In this document: one piece after another, positions 1 to 9,500 of the stretch
Layout of the letters: every line of letters begins with the position of its first letter
Position numbering within the stretch: the stretch's first letter is position 1
Origin: Prevotellaceae bacterium
GTDB taxonomy: Bacteria > Bacteroidota > Bacteroidia > Bacteroidales > UBA932
Direction of reading: 5' to 3'
Length of the DNA: 14,774 nt
Assembly (NCBI GenBank): GCA_031257655.1
Contig: JAIROF010000077.1
Coordinates: 1-14,774 of the forward strand
The notes under the pieces: generated by a model
Told to the model about the DNA's origin: nothing
Database searches by the model: none
What the model saw: only the letters and a program-made list of their open reading frames with translations
Position numbers and translations under genes: made by a program

Positions 1-115
1 GCTTTGCTTAATGGGGGACTAATTTCTATATTCCTTTCATATAGCTAAAATACAATTTGCTCATTTTTAGTTGTTTGCCATTTTTCATTTAGCTTTGCTT
101 AATGGGGGACTAATT
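1..115. repeat. 24-bp perfect direct repeat (1-24 and 92-115)
   Basis: Positions 1-24 and 92-115 are identical, with the core CTTAATGGGGGACTAATT. The copies lie 91 bp apart around an AT-rich spacer, which contains a 6-bp stem with a 7-nt loop (CTATAT at 26-31, ATATAG at 39-44). The first copy touches the window edge, so the repeat may continue upstream. The second copy runs directly into the heptanucleotide array at 111. I see no protein-coding signal here. It looks like part of a dispersed intergenic repeat family, but two copies cannot establish a type. Confidence 0.75.
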
Positions 116-145
116 CCTAATTCCTAATTCCTAATTCTTAATTCA
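111..145 (-). repeat. Heptanucleotide tandem array, five units of TAATTC(C/T/A)
   Basis: Five exact 7-bp steps are visible on the plus strand: TAATTCC three times, TAATTCT, then TAATTCA. The last unit contains the reverse complement of the TGA stop of the minus-strand gene (143-145). On the gene's own strand the array therefore begins at the stop codon and reads GAATTA(A/G) repeats. A matching array in the same gene-relative orientation follows sprA at 10880. No conventional terminator hairpin is present. Confidence 0.85.
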
Positions 146-1339
146 AAAGTCCAGCGCCTGCTCCAAATCAGCTATCAAGTCGGCGGGGTCTTCGATTCCG
201 ACCGATACGCGGATGAGGGTGTCGGAGATGCCGATTTTTTCGCGCTCAGCTTTTTCGAGCGAGGCGTGGGTCATCTGCGAGGGCTGCTCAATGAGGGATT
301 CCACTCCCCCCAGGCTTTCTGCCAAGGTAAAGAGGCGGAGGCGCTCCAGGAAAGCTTCGGCGTGGGCAGCGGTTCCGCGTATGTCGAACGCCAGGACGCC
401 TCCAAAGCCGCTTGCCTGCGCCTTCGCCAGGTCGTGCTGCGGGTGGCTTTCGGCGCCGGGGTAGAGCACGCGGCTCACCCTGTGGTGGCACTCCAGGAAG
501 CGCGCCACCGCCAGGGCGTTTTTTTGGTGCTGCTCCATGCGCACGGCCAGCGTTTTGATGCCGCGCAGCGTGAGGTATGCGTCAAAGGGGGGGAGCACTG
601 CGCCTGCGGAGTTTTGGTGGTACTGCAGGCGCTCGTAGAGCGCATCGCTGTTTACCAGCAGGGCTCCGCCCAGCACGTCGCTGTGCCCGCCGAGGTACTT
701 GGTGATGCTGTGCACCACCACGTCGGCGCCCAAGTCTAAGGGTTTTTGGAAGTAGGGGGATAGGAAGGTGTTGTCTACCACCAAAATCAGGCCGTGTTGC
801 CGGGCAATTTCGGCCATAGCGCGAATGTCGCAGAGCTTCATCAGGGGGTTGGTGGGCGATTCCACCCAGAGCATTTTGGTGGAGGGCTTCACCGCTTTTT
901 CGGCTAAGGGTGCGCTGGTGGCGTCTACGTATGATGTTTCGATGCCAAAGCGGGCAAAGACGTGCTCAAAGAGGCGCTTCGTTCCGCCGTAGAGGTCGTC
1001 GAAGGCCACGATGTGGTCACCGGCCTTAAGGAGTGCCAGCAGGGCGGTTGTTTCGGCGGCCAGCCCGGAGCTGAAGGCCAGGCCGTATCGGGCGTTTTCC
1101 AGCGAGGCCAGCTTAACCTCCAGCGCTTCGCGGGTGGGGTTTTGCGAGCGTACGTACTCGTATCGCCCCGGCTGGGCTACCTTTTGGCGGGCGTAGGTGG
1201 TGGCGAGGTGTATGGGCGCCGCCACGTCGCCGGCTGAGCCTTCGCGAAAGTAGGGCGCTTCGCCCGCGTGGATGGCGCGGGTGGCAAAGCCCTGCGCCGG
1301 AGCGCCCGCGAGCGGTGGGGGGTAGGATGGTGTTGCCAT
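143..1339 (-). CDS. Cystathionine gamma-lyase / gamma-synthase family PLP enzyme
   Basis: This 398-residue protein belongs to the Cys/Met-metabolism PLP-dependent enzymes (fold type I), cytoplasmic enzymes of trans-sulfuration that break or form cystathionine. The PLP lysine is K214 in SITKYLGG. D189 in VVDNTF should contact the pyridine nitrogen. Y62 and R64 in YEYVRSQNPTR should come from the partner subunit to hold the phosphate, and R377 in IRVSVG should bind the substrate carboxylate. The full family length (about 380-400) is present. E351 in GGVESLIEQP is the glutamate typical of gamma-lyases, so lyase activity is somewhat more likely than gamma-synthase, but many bacterial members do both. 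The start is the ATG at 1337-1339, preceded by a -7-like box at 1384-1391. The gene is monocistronic in this window and diverges from pdxA. Family assignment is firm; exact specificity is inference. Confidence 0.93.
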   Translation of the reverse strand: MATPSYPPPLAGAPAQGFATRAIHAGEAPYFREGSAGDVAAPIHLATTYARQKVAQPGRYEYVRSQNPTREALEVKLASLENARYGLAFSSGLAAETTALLALLKAGDHIVAFDDLYGGTKRLFEHVFARFGIETSYVDATSAPLAEKAVKPSTKMLWVESPTNPLMKLCDIRAMAEIARQHGLILVVDNTFLSPYFQKPLDLGADVVVHSITKYLGGHSDVLGGALLVNSDALYERLQYHQNSAGAVLPPFDAYLTLRGIKTLAVRMEQHQKNALAVARFLECHHRVSRVLYPGAESHPQHDLAKAQASGFGGVLAFDIRGTAAHAEAFLERLRLFTLAESLGGVESLIEQPSQMTHASLEKAEREKIGISDTLIRVSVGIEDPADLIADLEQALDF

Positions 1340-1383
1340 AATTGTTACATTTCTCTTCTTTTAATGCGCGATAAAAAACGGCA

Positions 1384-1391
1384 CAAAAGTA
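1384..1391 (-). promoter_or_regulatory. Candidate Bacteroidota -7 box for the cystathionine enzyme gene
   Basis: On the minus strand this reads TACTTTTG, a full match to the TAnnTTTG consensus used by the Bacteroidota primary sigma factor. It would place transcription start about 40 nt ahead of the ATG. No TTTG sits at the expected 19-21 bp upstream (the nearest is at 1421-1424, too far), so the -33 element is weak or absent. Confidence 0.4.
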
Positions 1392-1816
1392 AGCAAATAA
1401 AGGGTTGGTATGGCTACGCCCAAAGGCATGTCGGGGCTTCGGCAAGTGTTAAATTTAGCCAATTATTTGATTTTTAGGGTTTTGACTTGTCGTCTTTGGC
1501 GGTAAAAAAGGATTTTTTGCGCCGGCAATGGGCTGGTAGGAGGCAGCGGGGGCGGGTGTTTTTACGAGGCTGACAGCCAGGTTGCTGCAAATGATTGGCG
1601 GGCTATTTCCGGTGCATGCGCACTTGATGGCGAAGCTGTTGGGCTGGGGCGGCAGGTGAGGTTGGCGCTTACGTCCGGTCTTTGCCGGCGGGAGGCTTGC
1701 GCGGCGGGCGGAGGGGTGCGGGCGAGGGCGGCTTCGGGCGGGCGGCTGCCGGCAGCGTTTCCGTAAGGTGTAAACTTATTTAACAAGGGTAAAACGCTGC
1801 ACGCAGCTATTTTTAG
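1392..1816. other. Intergenic region with GC-rich core, no gene recognised
   Basis: This lies between the divergent cystathionine enzyme gene and pdxA. The flanks are AT-rich, but about 1530-1760 is strongly GC-rich and G-heavy on the plus strand, and it includes a perfect 12-bp palindrome GCTGCCGGCAGC at 1745-1756. A 101-codon minus-strand reading frame crosses it (1562-1867), but the product is low-complexity Ala/Pro/Ser with no recognisable motif and it runs over the pdxA start. I looked for signatures of RNase P RNA, SRP RNA, tmRNA and common riboswitches and found none that I could support. It could be a gene remnant or an unrecognised structured RNA. Confidence 0.5.
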
Positions 1817-1824
1817 TATTTTTG
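1817..1824 (+). promoter_or_regulatory. Candidate -7 box for the pdxA-ruvA-sprA cluster
   Basis: TATTTTTG matches TAnnTTTG at every fixed position and lies 48 nt ahead of the ATG at 1873, giving a leader of roughly 40 nt. It overlaps the alternative TTG start at 1822, which argues against translation from that TTG. I see no good TTTG -33 element at the expected spacing. Confidence 0.45.
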
Positions 1825-1872
1825 CTACCGCATCGTTCTTACTCAAAGACGGGAAAACATAATACACTAGCT

Positions 1873-2937
1873 ATGGCAGACCCCAAAATAAAAGTTGGCA
1901 TAACGCAAGGCGATATAAACGGTATTGGCTACGAGGTGATCATCAAAACGCTTATAGATCCTCGCGTGCTGGAGATATGTACCCCTATTGTCTACGGCTC
2001 ACCCAAGGTTGGCGCTTTTCACCGCAAAACGCTGAGCGGGGTTGAGAATTTCAACTTTAACATTATCCGCTCGGCCGACGACGCGAACCCGAAGCGGGCC
2101 AACATCATCAACGTGATGGACGACGAGGTAAAGGTGGAGCTCGGCAAAGCGTCGGACATATCGGGCATCGGCGCGCTGGCGGCAATAGAGGCCGCCATTC
2201 GCGACTGGCGCAACGGAAAGATTCAGGTTTTGGTTACGCTTCCGTTCGGTCGGCAGTACATTTCGTCCATCAACCGCCTGTTTCCGGGGTACACCGAATT
2301 TCTGGCCGACACGTTTGAAGTAAAGAATGTGCTCATGCTGTTTGTGAACACCACCGTGCGGGTTGGGGTGGCCACGGGCCACATTCCGCTGACGCAGGTG
2401 CCGACGGCCATCAGCAGGGAGCACATTATGAGCAAGCTGAAGTTGCTCAACGCTACGCTCAAAGAGGACTTCATGATACCCAAACCGCGCATAGCGGTGC
2501 TTGGGCTTAACCCACACGCGGGCGACGGCGGTCTGATAGGCTCGGAGGAGGCCAACATCATTATTCCGGTGGTAGAGGAGGCCATACGGAACAAAATACT
2601 GGCGTTTGGTCCGTACGCCTCCGACAGCTTTTTTGGCTCCAACTGCGCCACCCGATTCGACGCGGTGCTGGCCATGTACCACGACCAGGGGCTGGCTCCC
2701 TTCAAAACCCTTTCGTACGGCGGAAGCGCAAGCGTGCACTACTCCTGCGGGCTGCCGGTAATACGCACCTCCCCTACGCATGGCACTGCGTACGACATAG
2801 CGGGCAAGGACATGGCCTCGCCCGATTCCTTCAGGGCTGCGCTATACTTAGCCTGCGACACCTACAGGCACCGCCGGGAGTACGCCGAGCTGGTAAAAAA
2901 TCCGCTGCCGTCCGCCAAGTTAGACCCGGAAAAGTAG
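1873..2937 (+). CDS. pdxA: PdxA-like 4-hydroxythreonine-4-phosphate dehydrogenase, active site altered
   Basis: This 354-residue PdxA-family protein is predicted to be cytoplasmic. Canonical PdxA oxidises 4-phosphohydroxy-L-threonine with NAD in the DXP-dependent route to pyridoxal phosphate. The family landmarks are GDINGIGYEV (13-22), the three metal-binding histidines H170 (ATGHIP), H215 (NPHAGDGG) and H270 (MYHDQGLAPFK), K278, and R298 in LPVIRTSP. Length is normal. The ATG at 1873 is preferred over an in-frame TTG at 1822 because that TTG falls inside a good -7 box and adds 17 unconserved residues. Three usual substrate-side motifs differ: the TAPxNK segment is TLPFGR (122-127), the GHTE motif is GYTE (139-142) and the GVN segment is SVH (287-289). 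It may therefore be a divergent PdxA or a relative with another substrate. It probably heads a transcript with ruvA 48 nt downstream. Confidence 0.88.
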   Translation: MADPKIKVGITQGDINGIGYEVIIKTLIDPRVLEICTPIVYGSPKVGAFHRKTLSGVENFNFNIIRSADDANPKRANIINVMDDEVKVELGKASDISGIGALAAIEAAIRDWRNGKIQVLVTLPFGRQYISSINRLFPGYTEFLADTFEVKNVLMLFVNTTVRVGVATGHIPLTQVPTAISREHIMSKLKLLNATLKEDFMIPKPRIAVLGLNPHAGDGGLIGSEEANIIIPVVEEAIRNKILAFGPYASDSFFGSNCATRFDAVLAMYHDQGLAPFKTLSYGGSASVHYSCGLPVIRTSPTHGTAYDIAGKDMASPDSFRAALYLACDTYRHRREYAELVKNPLPSAKLDPEK

Positions 2938-2985
2938 CGATCCGCATCAAATTTTTCAAGCAGTTTTTTCAAGCAAGCAAGCAGC

Positions 2986-3573
2986 ATGTACGAATACATC
3001 AAAGGCACGTTAGCAGCGCTTACTCCGACCTGTGCCGTGGTAGAGGCGGGGGGCATAGGCTACTTTATCAACATATCGCTGCAAACCTACACGCAGCTCA
3101 CCCCCGGCTGCGCGGCGCAGCTCTACCTCCACCAGCAGGTTCGTGAGGATGCGCACGTGCTCTACGGCTTTGCCGAGGCCGACGAGCGGGAGCTGTTCCG
3201 CCAGCTGATTAGCGTATCGGGCGTTGGAGCGGCAACGGCGCGCATCATGCTTTCGTCGCTCAGCAGCGGCGACCTCACCGGCGCCATCGTGGCGGGCGAC
3301 GTGGCCGTGCTCAAGAGCATTAAGGGCATTGGGCAAAAAACGGCCGAGCGCATAGTGGTCGACCTGAAAGGGAAATCGCTTAAGGCGCCTGGCGCGGGCG
3401 AAGCCGGGCCGGCCGGCGCGCCGGCGGCAGGCGTACGCAAAGAGGCTACGGCGGCGCTGCTGGCGCTGGGATTCCCAAAAGCGGCTACCGAAAAAGCGGT
3501 GGAGGCCGTGCTTAAGCAAGATAACAGGCAAAGCGTGGAGGAGGTGATACGAGGTGCCTTACAACGACTCTAA
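2986..3573 (+). CDS. ruvA: Holliday junction branch migration protein RuvA
   Basis: This 195-residue protein is the usual size for RuvA, the tetrameric subunit that binds four-way junctions and loads the RuvB motor during recombinational repair. An N-terminal OB-fold (about 1-63) starts with MYEYIKGTL and includes VEAGGIGYFI and VLYGFAE. The central domain has two helix-hairpin-helix motifs, ISVSGVGAATARIML (75-89) and LKSIKGIGQKTAERIV (109-124). An Ala/Gly/Pro-rich linker (about 132-150) leads to a small three-helix domain with ATAALLALGF and SVEEVIRGAL, the RuvB-contacting part. Residue L74 before the first motif and the acidic EADE after the OB-fold fit the family. ATG start, TAA stop at 3571. 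Only one base separates its stop from the next ATG, so it is probably translationally close to sprA. Confidence 0.97.
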   Translation: MYEYIKGTLAALTPTCAVVEAGGIGYFINISLQTYTQLTPGCAAQLYLHQQVREDAHVLYGFAEADERELFRQLISVSGVGAATARIMLSSLSSGDLTGAIVAGDVAVLKSIKGIGQKTAERIVVDLKGKSLKAPGAGEAGPAGAPAAGVRKEATAALLALGFPKAATEKAVEAVLKQDNRQSVEEVIRGALQRL

Positions 3574-3585
3574 AATGCAAGAACT

Positions 3586-6500
3586 TTGGGCTTTATTTAT
3601 CGCTTTTCGCTAACGGTTTCTCTCACCGCTACCGCGCTCACTCTTGTAACGGCACTGGAAAGCAGCGCTGCACCGTCCGGCGATGACCGGCGCTGGGAGC
3701 CTGCCGTAAAGGAGTCGGAGGAGTACGAGGTGGACTACGACGAGCAGAGCCGCCTGTACACGTTCTACAGCAGGGGGCACGGCAAGCTGGGCACGCCGGC
3801 CAAGGTGATGAACAGCGACGAATACCGGCGCTACGAGTTCGACAACGCAGTTCGCGAGGCGTGGCGTACGCGCCGCGACAACGAAATGAGCGCCGCTTCG
3901 CGCGGGGGCGGCAGCGGGGCGTCGAAGCTCCTGCCGGATATAAAGATAAACTCTGCGCTGGTGTCCAACCTGCTGGGCAGCGACCTCATCAAGTTCAACC
4001 TGCAGGGCGCGGTGGAGGCCATCTTTGGCTACAACTGGACGCGCACCGACAACCCTACCATCCCGGAGCAGTACCGCTCGCACGGCGCATTCGACTTTAA
4101 GGTGAACATGCAAATCAACGCGTCGGGCTCCATTGGCGACCGCATCAAAATCGACTTTATCAACAGCACCGAGGCCACCTTCAACTTCCAAAACCTCCTC
4201 AAGATTAACTACCAGGGCGACGAAGACCAGATTATCCAAAAGATAGAGGCGGGCAACGTCAGCTTGCCGCTGTCGGGGTCGCTCATCACCGGAAGCCAGA
4301 CCCTGTTTGGGGTGAAAACGGAGCTCAAGTTTGGCCACCTGACCATCGAAAGCATCATTTCGGAGCAAAAAGGGCAGTCGTCTACCATCAACGTGAAGGG
4401 GGGTGCGCAAACCACGCTGTTCGACATCGCCGCCGACAAGTACGACGCCAACCGGCACTTCTTTTTGGCGCACTACTTCCGCGACCGCTACAACGACGCG
4501 CTCCGGTACCTGCCCATCATTCAGTCGGGGGTGAACATTACCCGCCTGGAGGTTTGGGTGACCAACCGCAACAGCCGCTTTGAGAGCTCGCGCAACATCG
4601 TTGCGCTCGACGCGCTGGGCAGCGGTTCGGGCGCCCCCGGCAACGACAACAACATCCTGTATCAGGACATAAAAAACTTGGAGGCCGCGCGCAACATGTC
4701 GACCGTCAACGACGCGCTTGGGGGATTGGGTCTGAAGCAGGTGGAGGATTTTGAGAAGGTAGAGAATGCCCGTCGCCTGACCTCCGGCACGGACTACCGC
4801 TTTAACCCGCAGCTGGGCTACATTTCGCTCACCACCCCGCTCAACGCCGACGAGGTGCTGGCGGTGGCGTTTGAGTACACCATGGGCGGCAGGACGCACC
4901 GCGTGGGCGAATTTTACGACGACGGGGTGGCGGCGCCAAAGGCGCTGTTCGTCAAAATGCTGAAGGGAACGAACCTCTCCCCGCGCTTCAACACCTGGAC
5001 GCTGATGATGAAGAACGTGTACAACCTGGAGACCTACCAGCTCAGCTCCGACAACTTTATCCTCAACGTGATGTACCACGACGACGCCGTGGGCACCAAC
5101 GTGCCGTACATCACCGAAGGTAAGGCCAAAAACATGCCGCTGCTGCAGGTGCTCAACTTAGACAACCTGAACAACGCCGGCAACCGCTACCCCGACGGTC
5201 GCTTCGACTACGTAGACGGCGTTACGGTGCTCTCCAACGGCGGGCGGATAATATTCCCGGTGCTGGAGCCGTTTGGCCGCGACCTGGGCGCAAAAATCGG
5301 CTACCCGGAGGCCTCCAAGTACGTCTACAACGAGCTCTACGACTCAACGCTGGTAAAGGCACGGCAGTTTGCCGACAAGAATAAGTTCCGCCTCACGGGC
5401 TCCTACAAGTCCACCTCGACCTCCGAAATCATGCTCAACGCCACCGACATCCCCGAAGGGTCGGTGGTGGTAACCGCAGGCGGCATCAAGCTGATAGAAA
5501 ACGTGGACTACACGGTGAACTACACGCTTGGGCGCGTGCAGATCATCAACCCCGTTTACCTGGGCTCCAACGTGCCCCTTCAGGTTTCGGTGGAGAGCAT
5601 GGAGATGTTTTCGATGCTCAAAAAGACGCTGCTCGGCGCCAACCTCAAGTACCAGTTCTCCAAAGAGTTTAAGCTGGGCGCCACCGTACTCCACCTTTCG
5701 GAGCGCCCCATGCTCCAAAAGGTAACCTACGGCGAAGAGCCCATTGCCAACACCATTTGGGGTCTCAACGGCTCCTACAGCCGCGAGGTAAACCTGCTCA
5801 CGAAAATGGTGGACGCCATTCCGCTCATCGAAACCAAAGCCCCCTCGCGGGTGACGGTAGACGGCGAATTTGCCCAGCTCCTGCCGGGGCACTCCAGCGT
5901 GATTGGCAAATCGGGGACAACCTACATCGACGATTTTGAGGGCAGCAAAATGAGCGTGGACCTCAAGCAGTACACCTCCTGGGCGCTGGGCAGCACGCCG
6001 GACGAGGTGAGCGCCACGGGCGGACGCCACTTTGCCGGAGGAAAGGCTACCGCCGCAGACGGCAAACCCCTCAGCAGCGGCTACTACCGCTCCCTGCTGG
6101 CATGGTACGTGATAGACCCCCTCTTTCTGAGAAACCTCTCCTCTACCCCAACCTACATGCGGAGCAACCCCAAGCAGTACTGCAAAAATCACTACGTGCG
6201 CGAAATCGACGAAAAAGAAATTTTCCCCAGAAAAGACGTCGTTGTCGGCGTAGACGCCAAAATATCCGTGCTCAACGTGGCCTACTACCCCAACGAGCGC
6301 GGCCCCTACAACTACATCGACTTTGACAACAGCGGGCAATTCCCCGGCAAGGGGCTTAACCCCAACGGCTCCCTCAAAACGCCGCGCACCAACTTTGGCG
6401 CCATGATGCGCGCGCTGTCCATTACCGATTTTGAGACCTCAAACATTGAGTACATCGAGTTCTGGATGCTCGACCCGTTTATCTACACGCGCAATTCGCC

Positions 6501-9500
6501 CAACCGGGGCAAGTTTGCCAACGGGCGGATATACTTCAACCTGGGCGACGTGTCGGAGGACGTGCTGAAGGATACCCGGAAGTCGTTCGAGAACGGGCTA
6601 CCCTATCCCTACGACGCTACGCTGCTGGAGCAAACCGATTGGGGCTACGTGCCCAAGGTGCAGTCGCTGGTCAACACGTTCGACAACAACGAATCGGCCA
6701 GGGCGATACAGGACGTTGGGTACGACGGGATGACCCGCAGCCAGGCGCGCACCTTCTTTGAGGAAGAGCACCAGTACCTGAGCCATATACAGGGCATACT
6801 AAGCCCCTCGGCCATGGATGTCTTCGAGAACGACCCCTCCAACGACCTCTACCACTACTACAGAGGGTCGGACTACGACGAGCAGCGGCTCGACATCCTG
6901 ACGCGATACAAGCGCTACAACAACATCGAGGGCAACTCCCCCGTAGCCTCCGGCGGCCTCTCCACCTCGTCTACCACCATGCCCAACACGGAGGATATCA
7001 ACATGGACAACACGCTCAACGAGCTGGAGAGCTACTACGAATACTACATCGACCTCACGCCCGACGCCATTAGCCCCGAAAAGGTAGGCCAAAACTACAT
7101 CGCCGACGTGCGCACCGTAAACGTCAACGACCCCGACTACGGCGACTACCAAACGGCGCACTGGTACCAGTTCAAAATTCCGGTGGCCGACGGAAAGGCT
7201 ATCAACAACATTGAGGATTTCAAATCGGTACGATTTATGCGCATGATGCTCACGGGATTTGACACGACCGTGATTTGCCGGTTTGCCAAGTTCGACCTGG
7301 TGCGGGGCGAATGGCGCAAGTACAGCTACTCCCTGCTCGAGGCGCAGGAGGGCCTGGCGCAGCCCGAAACGGGGATGGGAAGCCTCGACATTTCGGCGGT
7401 AAGCATTGAGGAAAACTCCGACCGCTCGCCGGTAAACTACCTCCTGCCTCCGGGCATCAGCCGGATTATAGAGAACAACTCCAACCAGCAGGTGCAGCGC
7501 AACGAGCAGTCGATGATGCTCACCATTAGCAACCTCGCCGACGGCGACGCAAGAGCCGCCTACAAGAATGCGACCTTCGACATGCGGCAGTTCCGCCGCC
7601 TGATAATGGACGTGCACGCAGAGGCTATCAACGAAACGAGGCTCAGCAGCAACGACCTTTCGCTGTTTGTGCGCATCGGCAGCGACTACCGCTACAACTA
7701 CTACGAATACGAAATCCCCCTCCGGCTCACGCCCCACGGTCGCTACACCGACCACCAGCGGGAGCTCGTGTGGCCGGTGGAAAACAAGCTCGATATTCCC
7801 CTCAGCATTTTTACCGACCTGAAGCTGGAGCGAAACGCCCGCATGCGCACCGCATCGGGGATGACGCTCACCTCGGTGTACGAAAAAGCCGACGGCGAGC
7901 GCACCGTCCGCGTGGTGGGCAACCCCAACCTCGGAGAGGTGCACGTGCTGATGATTGGCGTAAAAAACCCCGCGCACAAAGGCCTGCTCAGCCAGGACGA
8001 CGGATTGCCCAAAGACGGCATTGTGTGGGTCAACGAAATGCGCTTTACCAACTTCAACGAGGAGGGGGGCTGGGCAGCCAACATGCGCATTGCCGCCAAC
8101 TTTGCCGACTTTGCCAACGTATCGCTCGCGGGCAGCATGTCCAAAGCCGGCTTTGGCAGCTTAGACAGCCACATCCTGACGCGCGCCCAGGAGGACGCCT
8201 ACCAGTACGACATCGCCACCAGCTTTGAGCTGGGCAAATTCTTCCCCGTCCGCTGGGGCGTTACGCTGCCCCTGAGCTTTGCCTTTGCCGAAAGCTACAT
8301 CGTGCCCCTCTACAACCCCTTCGACCCCGACGTAAAGCTGCAGGATGCGCTGGACAGGGCCGACCCCGCCGAGCGCGAAAAGCTGCAAAATACCGCCATC
8401 GACTACACCATGCGCCGCAACCTGAGCCTCAACAACGCGCGCGTGGCCGGCAGCGGAAAAAAGCCCCTGGGGGCGGTAGACCTCTCCAACTTCACCGTGG
8501 GCTACGCCTTTAGCGAAGAGCTGCTGCGCAACGTAAACACGGAGCGCGACTACAGGAGAGAGCAGCGCGTGATGGGCGCATACGCATACAGCGTTAAGCC
8601 CTACATCTTTGAGCCATTTGCCAAGAGCGCCGCCCTGAAGGGAAACGCCTGGAAAATCATCCGCGAGCAAAACCTCGCCCTGTACCCCAACCAGTACGGA
8701 TTTACCGTAGACCTCACCGACGCCTACACCGAGTACATCGCCAGAAGCTTTTACGAGGGAATGAAAATCACGCCCATCGTCTTCCACGAGCAGACCAACA
8801 CCCGCGCCTACACGCTGGGGTGGGATATCACCCGCGCCCTCAAGCTCACCTTTAGCGCCAACAACCTTGCGCGCCGCGAAATAGCAACCGGACGCGAATC
8901 CGACACCATCCCCATCGACAACGCATGGCGCAACAAGCGCTACAACCACGAGTTCTCCCTTGGATACGCCCTCCCCCTCAACAAGCTGCCCATCCTCTCG
9001 TGGACCAACATCACCTCCTCCTACCGGGCAACCTACGCATGGGAAGCGCCGCAGGTGGCGGGCGGCATAGGCGGAATGCCCTACGTGGGAAATACGGCGC
9101 GAAACTCCAACAACTTCCAAATCAACGGCGCCTTTAACCTCGTTACGCTCTACAACAAATCGTCCCTGCTCAAAAGCATCAACCAGCAAATGGACGGGCG
9201 GGCAGCCGCAAAAAAAGAGGTGAAGGATGTGACCTACGAAAAGACAAAAGTCACCCTCGCCGGCGGAAGCCGGCATACCGTAAAGCACAACCTGAAAAAC
9301 GCAACAGGCCTGAAGGTGCAGGCGTTTGACGAGGAGGGAAAACCCGTAAAGGTGGACATGGAAACGGTGGACAACAGGACAATCGCCATCCGCTCGGCCA
9401 CGGGGCACAAAAACCTCCGCGTAGTCGTAACCGGCAAAGCGCCCGCTACCGACAAGCCCTTAGCGTACATCGGCAAACTTTCGGCACGGACGCTGATGAT

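Noticed and set aside
1562..1867. 101-codon minus-strand frame between the cystathionine enzyme gene and pdxA
   Set aside because: Low-complexity Ala/Pro/Ser product with no motif, and it overlaps the pdxA promoter and start codon region.
1822..1872. Extended pdxA start at TTG 1822
   Set aside because: The codon lies within a perfect -7 box and adds 17 residues not typical of PdxA; the ATG at 1873 gives the normal N-terminus.
3610..9408. Long antisense reading frames inside sprA (489, 331, 392 and 415 codons)
   Set aside because: They lie entirely opposite a well-supported SprA frame, have no recognisable motifs and are Val/His/Gly-rich, as expected when a GC-rich gene with regular codon bias is read backwards.
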